Source: Variovorax terrae (GTDB lineage Bacteria; Pseudomonadota; Gammaproteobacteria; Burkholderiales; Burkholderiaceae_C). From it: a stretch of 64,000 nt of DNA. Numbering within the stretch: position 1 is the stretch's first letter; each line of letters opens with the position of its first letter. The position numbers were made by a program, and so were the translations under genes. The stretch spans positions 1,116,001 through 1,180,000 of the forward strand of contig NZ_JALGBI010000001.1 of assembly GCF_022809125.1 (NCBI RefSeq), given 5' to 3'. Shown here piece after piece: positions 32,964-40,549 of this stretch. The notes under the pieces are model-generated. The model had not been told where the DNA came from. It did no database searches and was given only the letters and a program-made list of their open reading frames with translations.

Positions 32964-33266
32964 ATGAAGAAATCGCTTGTACTGGCGACCCTGATTGCCG
33001 CCGCCGCCCTGGCCGCCTGCGGTAAAAAAGAAGAACCGGCTCCTGCTCCCGCCCCGGCTCCCGCCGCCGCTCCTGCTCCCGCCCCGGCCCCCGAAGCTGC
33101 TGCTTCCGCCGCCGCTGGCGCCGCTTCCGCTGTGGCCGGCGCTGCTGATGCCGCCAAGGATGCCGCTTCCGCCGCCGGTGCCGCTGCTGGCGCTGCCGCC
33201 GACGCCGCCGGTGCTGCTGCCGATGCCGCCAAGAAGGCTGCCGAAGCCGCTGGCGCCAAGAAGTAA
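32964..33266 (+). CDS. Small alanine-rich lipoprotein
   Basis: A 100-aa lipoprotein: signal MKKSLVLATLIAAAALAAC, lipidated Cys19, then GKKEE and a Pro/Ala linker, followed by an Ala-rich helical repeat with ADAA and DAAKKAAEAAG units. Composition suggests an abundant periplasmic helical lipoprotein, analogous to Lpp in layout only. A strong promoter-like -10 and a strong terminator flank it. The island is inserted in that terminator. Confidence 0.8.
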   Translation: MKKSLVLATLIAAAALAACGKKEEPAPAPAPAPAAAPAPAPAPEAAASAAAGAASAVAGAADAAKDAASAAGAAAGAAADAAGAAADAAKKAAEAAGAKK

Positions 33267-33284
33267 TCGTTTCAGCGATTCACA

Positions 33285-33312
33285 AAAAAGCCACCGCAAG
33301 GTGGCTTTTTTC
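33285..33312 (+). terminator. Bidirectional-looking rho-independent terminator
   Basis: AAAAAAGCCACC-GCAA-GGTGGCTTTTTT is a perfect stem. Its T-run overlaps the left 8-bp repeat of the island, so termination survives insertion. Confidence 0.95.
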
Positions 33313-33314
33313 AT
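33307..33314 (+). repeat. Left attachment repeat (attL) of the integrative element
   Basis: TTTTTCAT, within the T-tract of the lipoprotein-gene terminator. An identical octamer ends the element at 60580. The 175 bp up to the integrase start contain no gene and presumably hold integrase arm or promoter sites. Confidence 0.8.
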
Positions 33315-33489
33315 TTCACCATGACTCCAGCACCGAACTTGGCTGGACTACGCCGAAGCCCGATACAGCAGGTTTATCAATAACTTAGGCGAGTTCAACA
33401 TATGCCGGTGCTTTCCGAAACCTGACCCGGCTTCCCCTCTGCTGGCCCCTAGAAGGCTCCTGGGAATCGGGTCTTTCCGAGGAGTCATC

Positions 33490-34695
33490 ATGGCGAAAAT
33501 CAAGCTCACCAAGTCCGCAGTCGATGCGGCACAACCCCAGGCACAGGCCGTCGAACTCCGGGACACCTTGGTGCCCGGCTTCCTGTGCAAGGTTACACCA
33601 GCGGGCCGCAAGGTCTTCATGGTTCAGTACCGCACGAATGCCGGCGAGCGCCGCAAGCCCGCCCTGGGCCTGTACGGGGAATTGACTGTCGAGCAGGCCC
33701 GATCGCTGGCGCAAGAGTGGCTGGCCGAGGTTCGCCGGGGCGGTGACCCCGGCGCGGCCAAGGCTGCGGCCCGTGCCGCCCCCACGGTCGCGGAATTGTG
33801 CAAGAAGTTCATGGAGGATCACTCCAAGCAGCGCAACAAGCCCAGCACACGGCGCGGCTACCAGGCTGTCATCGACCGCAACATCATCCCGATGCTCGGG
33901 CGCATGAAGGTGCAGGACGTGAAGCGTCCCGACGTGGCCGCGATGATGATGAAGATGGCGCACAAGCCGGCAGACGCCAATACCTCTTTCAGCGTGATGC
34001 GCAAGATGTTCAACCTGGCTGAGGTGTGGGGCTATCGGCCGGACGGCACTAACCCGTGTCGCCACGTCCCGATGTATCCCAACGGCAAGGCCACCCACCT
34101 CATCAGCGATGAGGAGATGGGCAAGCTGTTCCGCTATCTCGACTTTCTGGAAACCGATGGCCTGGGGCTGGATCATGCGATCCTGCCGCTGGCCATCCGA
34201 TTGCAATTCGAGTTCGCGGGCCGTCGCTCCGAGATCGTCACGCTGCAATGGGATTGGGTGGATCTGGAGAACCGGCGCGTGGTCTGGCCTGACAGTAAGA
34301 CTGGCGGCATGTCCAAACCTCTGAGTGAGGAAGCCTACCGGCTGCTGTCTACCGCGCCCCACCAGGACGATTGCCCGCACGTGTTCCCGTCTCCGAACCA
34401 TCCGGGGCAGCACATGACCACGGGCGAGTATTACGGCGGCTGGACGCGCATCCTCAAGCGGGCCGGCGTGACCCATGTGGGCACGCACGGTATCCGGCAC
34501 CGTTCGGCCACCGACATTGCCAACTCGGGGATTCCAGTGAAGGTGGGCATGGTGCTGACGGCACACAAGACCGTCGCGATGTTCATGCGCTACGTCCACA
34601 CCGAGGACAAGCCGGTGCGCGAGGCGGCCGAACTGGTGGCGAACCGGCGCAAGGCGATTACCGGGGCGCGACAGGCCGAAGAGGTGGCTGCATGA
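33490..34695 (+). CDS. int: Tyrosine-type integrase of the Tn4371 family element
   Basis: A 401-aa integrase with an N-terminal DNA-binding part (KLTKSAVDAAQ; LRDTLVPGFLCKVTPAG, DUF4102-like), a core-binding domain (about 100-190) and a complete catalytic set: Arg245 (AGRRSE), His333-x-x-Arg336 (THGIRHRS), His359 (TAHKT) and Tyr368 (MRYVH). Its position 175 bp from the left repeat is as expected. It overlaps the next gene by 4 bp. Confidence 0.93.
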   Translation: MAKIKLTKSAVDAAQPQAQAVELRDTLVPGFLCKVTPAGRKVFMVQYRTNAGERRKPALGLYGELTVEQARSLAQEWLAEVRRGGDPGAAKAAARAAPTVAELCKKFMEDHSKQRNKPSTRRGYQAVIDRNIIPMLGRMKVQDVKRPDVAAMMMKMAHKPADANTSFSVMRKMFNLAEVWGYRPDGTNPCRHVPMYPNGKATHLISDEEMGKLFRYLDFLETDGLGLDHAILPLAIRLQFEFAGRRSEIVTLQWDWVDLENRRVVWPDSKTGGMSKPLSEEAYRLLSTAPHQDDCPHVFPSPNHPGQHMTTGEYYGGWTRILKRAGVTHVGTHGIRHRSATDIANSGIPVKVGMVLTAHKTVAMFMRYVHTEDKPVREAAELVANRRKAITGARQAEEVAA

Positions 34696-35762
34696 TCCGG
34701 CGGCAGGCACCGGTTACGCCGTCCACAGCGCCTGCGGCGCTGCTGGGTGACATTCGGGCACTGATCGAGGCGGCGCGCAAGCGCGCCGCCTCGACGGTGA
34801 ACAGCGAGCTGACCATGCTCTACTGGCGCATCGGCCAGCGCATCCGCTCGCAGGTCTTAGATGGGCGCCGGGGCGCCTATGGAAAGGAAGTGCTGCCCAC
34901 TCTGGGCGCGCAGTTGGTCAAGGAGTACGGCGGCAGCTTTGCCGAGCAGAACCTGCGCCGGATGGTGCAGTTCGCGGCCACCTTCCCCGACGAGCAGATT
35001 CTCGTATCACTGATACGAGAATTGAGCTGGACACACTTCATCGCCCTGATTCCGCTGAAAGACCCGCTCCAGCGGGACTACTACGCGCAGATGGCCAGCG
35101 CCGAACGCTGGAGCGTGCGGACGCTGCGCGAGCGCATCGATTCGATGCTGTACGAGCGCACGGCGCTGTCTCAAAAACCGGACGAGACGATCGCCCAGGA
35201 ACTGGCGACGATGCGCGATGCGCAGCGCATGTCGCCCGCCCTGGTCATGCGCGACCCGTACATCCTCGACTTCCTGGGGCTGCGGGACACTTGGCAGGAA
35301 GGCGATTTGGAGGCGGCGATCATCCGCGAAATGGAGTCCTTCCTGCTGGAGCTGGGCGTGGGCTTCACGTTCGTGGCTCGGCAGAAGCGCATCCAGATCG
35401 ACGGAGAGGATTTCCACCTCGACCTGCTGTTCTACAACCGCAAGCTGCGGCGGCTGGTGGCGGTGGAGTTGAAGGTCGGCGAGTTCAAGGCCGCGTACAA
35501 GGGGCAAATGGAGCTGTACCTGCGTTGGCTCGACAAGCACGAACGGGAGACGGAGGAAGCATCCCCGCTGGGCATCATCCTCTGCACCGGCAAGAAGTCC
35601 GAGCAAATCGAACTGCTGGAGCTGGATAAATCGGGCATCCATGTTGCCGAGTACCTGACCGCGTTGCCGCCGCGCGCGGTGTTGGCGGAACGGCTGCACC
35701 AAGCAACGCGCAGGGCTGAGTTGCAGGTCGAGCGACGGCAGGACGACAACCAGAAGTCTTGA
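34692..35762 (+). CDS. PDDEXK nuclease domain protein (DUF1016/YhcG family)
   Basis: A 356-aa protein with the N-terminal DUF1016_N helical domain (LYWRIGQRIRSQVL; VSLIRELSWTHF) and a C-terminal PDDEXK nuclease-like domain (DFHLDLLFYNRKLRRLVAVELKVG, with D...E-x-K). Members occur beside integrases and restriction systems; a role in DNA processing or defence is suspected. It is coupled to int by an ATGA overlap. A 25-nt palindrome lies inside the gene. Confidence 0.88.
   Translation: MIRRQAPVTPSTAPAALLGDIRALIEAARKRAASTVNSELTMLYWRIGQRIRSQVLDGRRGAYGKEVLPTLGAQLVKEYGGSFAEQNLRRMVQFAATFPDEQILVSLIRELSWTHFIALIPLKDPLQRDYYAQMASAERWSVRTLRERIDSMLYERTALSQKPDETIAQELATMRDAQRMSPALVMRDPYILDFLGLRDTWQEGDLEAAIIREMESFLLELGVGFTFVARQKRIQIDGEDFHLDLLFYNRKLRRLVAVELKVGEFKAAYKGQMELYLRWLDKHERETEEASPLGIILCTGKKSEQIELLELDKSGIHVAEYLTALPPRAVLAERLHQATRRAELQVERRQDDNQKS
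34998..35022. repeat. Perfect 25-nt palindrome inside the DUF1016 gene
   Basis: Arms ATTCTCGTATCA and TGATACGAGAAT flank a single C. It encodes the conserved segment ILVSLIREL of the nuclease family protein. Confidence 0.8.
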
Positions 35763-35779
35763 CTTCGATGTTCAGGGCG

Positions 35780-35806
35780 CTTGGTGTTTTCACGCCAAAC
35801 ATCAAG
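35780..35806. terminator. Possible hairpin between convergent cargo genes
   Basis: CTTGGTGTTT-N7-AAACATCAAG forms a 10-bp stem with one G-T pair, between the DUF1016 gene and the convergent minus-strand gene ending at 35846. There is no strong T-run, so terminator function is uncertain. Confidence 0.35.
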
Positions 35807-35845
35807 GATTGGCGGCCGATGTGCGCCGCGCCTGCGCTCTAACCG

Positions 35846-36370
35846 CTACGCCGTACCGCCCGGCTTCGCGCCTACCAGGCCAGATAGATCGACGCTCGCT
35901 TTCATCGCCCCACACAAGTTCATCGCGATATAGGCCGGTAGCACTTCGACTCTACGAGTTCCGTTCGCGAAGGTGCATTCAGTGCAAATGGCGTCACCCT
36001 GATCGGCGACTGCCAGCGACGCCACGTAGAAGACGTCCCTCGCAGTGAAATAGTCTTCTTGCGTCAATTCCGGTCTTTCGTTGTTCAGCGTGTGCACGGG
36101 ATGCCGAGCCGGAAGCTGCCTCGCGTACTCCGAATCTTCCGATGCGCGCTGCAGGTCGGAGCCGTCGTAATGGCTCTCGCTGTAGTACTCGATGCTCCGA
36201 AGGAATTCCTGGAACACGTTGAGCGGCCAGTACGACAGGCGGCAAATCCCGTCGCGCATGGTGTACTTGATGCACACGCTATCGATGGCGCCGGTTGTGC
36301 AGGTGAACCCAACCCTGTAGCTGCTCACCACATCGAGTTCGCCATCGGTGCCGGGTTTCTCAAAGATCAT
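35846..36370 (-). CDS. Unknown protein, paralogue of the upstream gene
   Basis: A 174-aa protein I do not recognise. It aligns end to end with the product at 36394-36915: shared blocks include IDSVCIK, RLSYWP/Q, YYS-SH/MHY-GSDLQ, RHPV, ASLAV-D-G and RRVEVLPAYIAMNLCG. No signal peptide or membrane segment. ATG 36370 is used; a TTG three codons upstream is possible. It is the second gene of a minus-strand pair under an Ada-box-like promoter. Confidence 0.7.
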   Translation of the reverse strand: MIFEKPGTDGELDVVSSYRVGFTCTTGAIDSVCIKYTMRDGICRLSYWPLNVFQEFLRSIEYYSESHYDGSDLQRASEDSEYARQLPARHPVHTLNNERPELTQEDYFTARDVFYVASLAVADQGDAICTECTFANGTRRVEVLPAYIAMNLCGAMKASVDLSGLVGAKPGGTA

Positions 36371-36393
36371 GGCTCGCAATCAAATCAGCACAT

Positions 36394-36915
36394 TCATGCG
36401 GAGCCCGCTGGCTCTGCGCCCATCAACCGCGCCATATCGACGCTCGCCTTCAACGAACCGCAGAGATTCATCGCAATGTAGGCGGGCAACACCTCGATCC
36501 GGCGGTCGCCACGAATGGACGCGCACTCAATGCGGCAGGTGGCGCCTTCGTCAATCACCGCAAGCGATGCGACGGCGAACTGCTCCTTCGCCGCTTGGTG
36601 GTCTTCTTCGGTAAAGCTAGGCTTCTCGTCTTTCATCGTGCGAACCGGATGACGCTTGGGAAGGCTGGCGACGAATCCCGGTTCTTCTGCCGTTTTCTGC
36701 AGGTCGGAGCCGTAGTAGTGCATGCCGCTGTAATACTCGACGCACTCGTGAAGAGCCTGGAACCACCGGGGCTGCCAGTACGACAGTCGCGTGGTTCCAT
36801 CGAACATGGCGAACTTGATGCACACGCTGTCGATGGAGCCGGAGCCCACGAAGGCGGTGATGAAGCTGCTCACAAGATTCCGCTTGCTCCCCGATTTACG
36901 CTTTTCGACACGCAT
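36394..36915 (-). CDS. Unknown protein, first of a tandem paralogue pair under an Ada-box promoter
   Basis: A 173-aa cytosolic protein of unknown function, tandem duplicate of the downstream gene (23 bp apart). Conserved features are a paired tyrosine region VEYYSGMHYYGSDLQ and a C-terminal REVLPAYIAMNLCGxxKASVD-like motif with one conserved Cys. ATG at 36915 lies 34 bp downstream of a -10 box that is positioned by a GCAAGAAACGGAGTT element, so it should be induced with the alkylation-repair genes. Confidence 0.72.
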   Translation of the reverse strand: MRVEKRKSGSKRNLVSSFITAFVGSGSIDSVCIKFAMFDGTTRLSYWQPRWFQALHECVEYYSGMHYYGSDLQKTAEEPGFVASLPKRHPVRTMKDEKPSFTEEDHQAAKEQFAVASLAVIDEGATCRIECASIRGDRRIEVLPAYIAMNLCGSLKASVDMARLMGAEPAGSA

Positions 36916-36948
36916 CCTGCGTCACCAGATCCAACATGAAAGACTTTC

Positions 36949-36990
36949 AGTCTGGCTAACGAGCGCGTCAATGGAACTCCGTTTCTTGCG
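36949..36990 (-). promoter_or_regulatory. Ada-box-like promoter, minus strand (unknown paralogue pair)
   Basis: Read on the minus strand: GCAAGAAACGGAGTT begins at 36989 and CAGACT begins exactly 35 nt downstream at 36954. No -35 consensus is present. It drives the genes at 36915 to 35846. Confidence 0.8.
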
Positions 36991-37007
36991 CCGTATATCC
37001 GGCGCGA

Positions 37008-37490
37008 TCATCCGTCGAGCCCTGCTGTCGTTTGGATCGTCAGGATGAACATCGGGCTGAAACTGGGGCTGGCGCTCAAGCGCACCGGCAGCGCGAAGCC
37101 GACTTCGACATAGGGGCTCGTGTCGGCAAGGTCGGTCTTCGTGACCTGGAAGGCGAAGCACATCAGAAACTCGCAGTCGTGGTGCTGCGCTGCGCCGCCG
37201 AAGTCAATGGTGACCAATCGCCACTCGCCATCCTCTTTACCGAGCGGCACGAGGAGCTGACGCGCCCGCGCCTCAAGATAGGCACGGCTCTGCACGATCG
37301 CGATGGCCTTCTCGATCCCGATGGGGCTCGGCTTGCCATTCACATCGGCGACGACGATTTCAGTGCTGTCGGGGAGCACTGCCATCCATTCGTCATGCGG
37401 CGGTGTACCGAGCCGATGGATAGGCAAGAACTCGCTGGGGATGGCGAGCATTGCCAGATCGTGCAGGTTCGAGTCCAACGGCGATCTCAT
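37008..37490 (-). CDS. Unknown protein, second gene of a minus-strand pair
   Basis: About 160 aa, function unknown (172 aa if the start at 37526, overlapping the upstream gene by 29 bp, is used). The ATG at 37490 begins 7 bp after the stop of the upstream gene, which fits an operon. Visible features are IPSEFLPIHRLGTPPHDEW, EIVVADVNGKPSPIGIEKA and a C-terminal strand pattern FSPMFILTI. No signal or membrane segment. Its stop is 18 bp before the next Ada-box element. Confidence 0.6.
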   Translation of the reverse strand: MRSPLDSNLHDLAMLAIPSEFLPIHRLGTPPHDEWMAVLPDSTEIVVADVNGKPSPIGIEKAIAIVQSRAYLEARARQLLVPLGKEDGEWRLVTIDFGGAAQHHDCEFLMCFAFQVTKTDLADTSPYVEVGFALPVRLSASPSFSPMFILTIQTTAGLDG

Positions 37491-37497
37491 CCCGCGC

Positions 37498-37797
37498 TCA
37501 GCGCGCGATGGTTGCTGCGGCTGCATGGGAGAGGTGGTCGTTCAGACGCGAGCAGTGCTCGATGGCCTCAATCGTCGCCCGCCGAATACGATTGCCGGTC
37601 GAAATTTTCTCTGCAGTGAGCGCCGCTGCTTTCGCAACTCTGGCGGTTTGCGCCAGTCGCGCCAGTAGTGCATCGGCGTCAATGCGGTAGTGCCCTCCGA
37701 ACTGAGCACTCTTCTGCGTGAGGCGGGCAAGTTGGTCGCGAAGCCAAATGTCTCCGAGATCGGCGTAGGCGCTGGGCTGGGTCAAATGAATGGACAT
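37498..37797 (-). CDS. Unknown small protein
   Basis: A 99-aa protein, mostly helical and Ala-rich (DIWLRDQLARLTQKSAQFGGHYRID; DALLARLAQTARVAKAAALTAE). ATG at 37797 follows AAGGAG at the right distance. An upstream in-frame extension to 37875 was rejected because it would run into the promoter. First gene after an Ada-box-like promoter. Function unknown. Confidence 0.65.
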   Translation of the reverse strand: MSIHLTQPSAYADLGDIWLRDQLARLTQKSAQFGGHYRIDADALLARLAQTARVAKAAALTAEKISTGNRIRRATIEAIEHCSRLNDHLSHAAAATIAR

Positions 37798-37878
37798 GGC
37801 GGACTCCTTGTCGAGGCCACGGCCGGCTGACGTGCCGAACTCATGGAAGCAGGACGTTCCATGTCCTGCTTGCAAGGA

Positions 37879-37920
37879 AGCGTAGTGATCCGTCCTCGAT
37901 AGTGCTCTCTGTTTCTTGCG
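37879..37920 (-). promoter_or_regulatory. Ada-box-like promoter, minus strand (99-aa gene)
   Basis: On the minus strand GCAAGAAACAGAGAG begins at 37919 and TACGCT begins exactly 35 nt downstream at 37884. It is the most divergent box, but the spacing matches the other seven. Confidence 0.72.
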
Positions 37921-37974
37921 CTCGAAGTATTCAGTGCATGGTGTGCGCCAGGAAACTCATTCGTTCGTTTTCAC

Positions 37975-38016
37975 CGCAAGAATCGGAGTTGCCTGGCGAA
38001 GCCTCATCGGCAGAGT
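37975..38016 (+). promoter_or_regulatory. Ada-box-like promoter of the ChaC-like gene
   Basis: GCAAGAATCGGAGTT begins at 37976; the -10-like CAGAGT begins 35 nt later at 38011. It is divergent from the box at 37919, with the two box starts 57 bp apart. Confidence 0.8.
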
Positions 38017-38073
38017 GGCGTCAAGTGCGGATAACAACCCACGCGCATGACCACAAATGTTCAAGAGGTAATC

Positions 38074-38823
38074 ATGAGCGCCAGCAGCCTTTCGTCGCCA
38101 AGGGTGGCAAACCACGAAGGTCGAAATTCATCGCCTGTACTGACCCGGCAACTTCTGGAGAGGGGCCACATCGATGCGCTGGCCGCCATCGACTCGCCGA
38201 ACCTGAAGCTGCTCACCGAAGCCGATCGCGCGGCCTCGCTGCGGGAGACCCTGGCCTATCGGCCGCACGGCGATGTGTGGGTGTTCGGCTATGGCTCGCT
38301 GATCTGGAATTCGGCGATCAAATCCGTGGAGCGGCGCGTGGCCAGGATCGACGGCTGGCACCGGTCGTTTTGCATGTCCATCACCGCGTTGCGCGCCACG
38401 GCCGACAGGCCCGGATTGATGCTGGCGTTGGATCGGGGTGGGTCTTGCCAGGGAGCCGCGTACAGGATCGCGGAGGAAGATGTCGAGAGCGAATTGCTCT
38501 TGCTGTGGCGCCGCGAAATGGTGTGTCGCGGCGGCTACGCACCTGGTTGGGTCGAGTTGAAGACCCCCGACGGGCAACCCTTCGGCTGTGCCATCGCCTT
38601 CGTCATCGATGCAGACAGCCCCAAGTACGCGGGAGACCTTGATGAGGACATCGTGGTGCATCGGCTGGCCACGGCATCCGGTGGTCTGGGAAGCGCTGCC
38701 GACTATCTGTTCAGAACCTACGACGGCCTGCGCGCCAGCGGAATTCGTGACGCCAAGATGGAGCGTCTGGCTTCGCTGGTGAAGGCATCGCATGCGGATG
38801 ATCGTCTTCTCGCAGCGGCCTAG
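38074..38823 (+). CDS. Gamma-glutamylcyclotransferase, ChaC family
   Basis: A 249-aa protein of the ChaC family, which cleaves glutathione to 5-oxoproline and Cys-Gly in the cytosol. The substrate loop VFGYGSLIWNS (about 70-80) is intact, as are RSFCMSI and the GAAYRI block. ATG at 38074 follows AAGAGG; an upstream ATG at 38047 lacks a good site. Placement behind an Ada-box promoter suggests glutathione turnover as part of the alkylation response, which is inference. Confidence 0.85.
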   Translation: MSASSLSSPRVANHEGRNSSPVLTRQLLERGHIDALAAIDSPNLKLLTEADRAASLRETLAYRPHGDVWVFGYGSLIWNSAIKSVERRVARIDGWHRSFCMSITALRATADRPGLMLALDRGGSCQGAAYRIAEEDVESELLLLWRREMVCRGGYAPGWVELKTPDGQPFGCAIAFVIDADSPKYAGDLDEDIVVHRLATASGGLGSAADYLFRTYDGLRASGIRDAKMERLASLVKASHADDRLLAAA

Positions 38824-38825
38824 TT

Positions 38826-40097
38826 TTGGCGTCTCCGGCCGATGAATCGGTCGGCCGCGCTCTCGTGCTGCGCATCGAGCCTCGCTGCGCGAGTCTCGCC
38901 CCATGCGGGCTTCCATCGCTGACGCCTCCGGCCCTTGGTGAGGGCCTGCGCGCTGCGCTTGCCGAATGGCAGGTGTGTGCAGTGAGCGGGGGTGGGCCGC
39001 ATCCGGTGGTGGCTTCAGCGGCGCGCGAAGTGCTCAACAAGAGCGACAACGAGCGCTCTGGCGTGCTGTCCACGGCCATGTCGTTCCTCGGCCTGTACCG
39101 CGACCCCACAGTGGCCGAAGTCACGTCGCGTTGCGATTGGCGCATCGCCGACCTGATCGCTGCCGAGCATCCGGTATCGCTGTACCTCGTTGTTCCGCCT
39201 TCGGACATTTCACGGACGAAGCCGCTGATCCGCTTGATCCTCAACCAGATCGGACGGCGGCTGACCGAATCGCTCGATGGCAGCGACGGCATCGCGCGCC
39301 GCCACAAGCTACTGCTGATGCTCGACGAGTTCCCGGCCTTGGGGCGCCTGGACTTCTTCGAGACGGCGCTGGCCTTCATGGCGGGCTACGGCATCCGCAG
39401 CTTCCTCATTGCGCAGTCGCTCAACCAGATCGACAAGGCGTATGGGCAGAACCATTCCATCCTCGATAACTGCCATGTGCGCGTGACCTTCGCCACCAAC
39501 GACGAGCGCACAGCCAAACGGATCTCCGAAACGCTCGGCACCGCGACCGAGCTGCGTGCGCAGCGCAACTACGCGGGCCACCGGCTCGCACCGTGGCTCG
39601 GGCACCTGATGGTGTCGCGCCAGGAAACCGCGCGCCCGCTGCTGACGCCGGGCGAAGTCATGCAGCTACCACCCGATGAAGCCGTGGTGATGGTCTCCAG
39701 CGTGGCGCCGATCAAGGCCAAGAAGTTGCGCTACTACGCCGATAGCAATTTCAAGCGGCGCGTGCTGCCGGCGCCTGTACTGGCTGCCGGGCGCTATGCC
39801 GACGTGCCGCCCTTGCGGGCCGACGACTGGAGCGGATTGGCGATTCCCGCCGTTCCAGCGGCATCGGCCACCGAAGCCTTCGATGGCATCGGTACTGCCG
39901 ACGACGGCGGCCCACGCCGTCAGCCCGAACTCTCTGAAACCGTCGCCTACGACCCCGACCTGTCTGCACCTGCAGCCGACCTCGGCCTGCTCGATGACGA
40001 CGACATGCCGCTTCCCCTTCCGCGCCAGCTTGACCCGGCCCTGCAACGCACGGCCCGGCTGGCTTCCCTCGACCCCAACGACGGAATCGCGCTATGA
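38826..40097 (+). pseudogene. traG: 5'-truncated traG (VirD4-type coupling protein)
   Basis: Only the C-terminal half of a TraG coupling ATPase remains. Homology starts near 38998 (HPVVASAAREVLNKSDNERSGVLSTAM). Walker B (LLLMLDEFPALGRL) and the C-terminal region are present, but Walker A and the N-terminal membrane segments are gone. The open frame continues upstream to 38826 with unrelated codons and no proper start or ribosome site. The junction with the ChaC gene marks a large deletion or replacement. Confidence 0.85.
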
Positions 40098-40549
40098 GCC
40101 AGCACCGCTTGAACCTCTTCATTCAGCCCGAGCACGCCAAGCGGCTCGACGAGCTGGCCGCCACCAAAGGCGTGTCCAAATCGTCCATCGTCGCGGCCGC
40201 CTTGGCATCTTGGCTGTCTCCAGACGCTGGCGACCAGCGCGAAGCGGCAATTGCCAAGCGGCTGGATCGCCTGTCGCGCCATGCCGAGCGCCTGGAGCGC
40301 GACCAGAACATTGCCATCGAAACCTTGGCGCTGTTCATCCGCTACTACCTCACGGTCAGCACACCCGTCCCCGAGGCCCATCAAGAGGCCGCGCGTGCCC
40401 AGGGCAAGGCGCGCTTCGAGCAGTTCACCGAGCAGCTTGGCCGCCACCTGCTGCGCGGGCGCAGCCTGGTGCGAGACGTGGTGGAGGAACTGCATCCCGA
40501 CCCGATGCGGATGGCGGACACGGCCGAAGCACAGGAGCGTGCTGTATGA
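40094..40549 (+). CDS. CopG-family ribbon-helix-helix protein of the trb operon
   Basis: A 151-aa protein with an N-terminal RHH DNA-binding motif (HRLNLFIQPEHAKRLDELAATKGVSKSSIVAAAL) and a helical C-terminus. It lies between traG and trbB in Tn4371-type elements. It overlaps both neighbours by 4 bp (ATGA), so it is translated with them and may regulate transfer genes. Confidence 0.87.
   Translation: MSQHRLNLFIQPEHAKRLDELAATKGVSKSSIVAAALASWLSPDAGDQREAAIAKRLDRLSRHAERLERDQNIAIETLALFIRYYLTVSTPVPEAHQEAARAQGKARFEQFTEQLGRHLLRGRSLVRDVVEELHPDPMRMADTAEAQERAV

Noticed and set aside
33315..33489. Search for a tRNA gene or tRNA 3' end as integration target
   Set aside because: No tRNA-like sequence is seen; the octamer repeat in a terminator explains the site better.
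38836..38857. Inverted repeat CGGCCGA-N8-TCGGCCG near the traG scar
   Set aside because: Only 7-bp arms and no transposase or second copy, so it is not supported as an insertion-sequence end.
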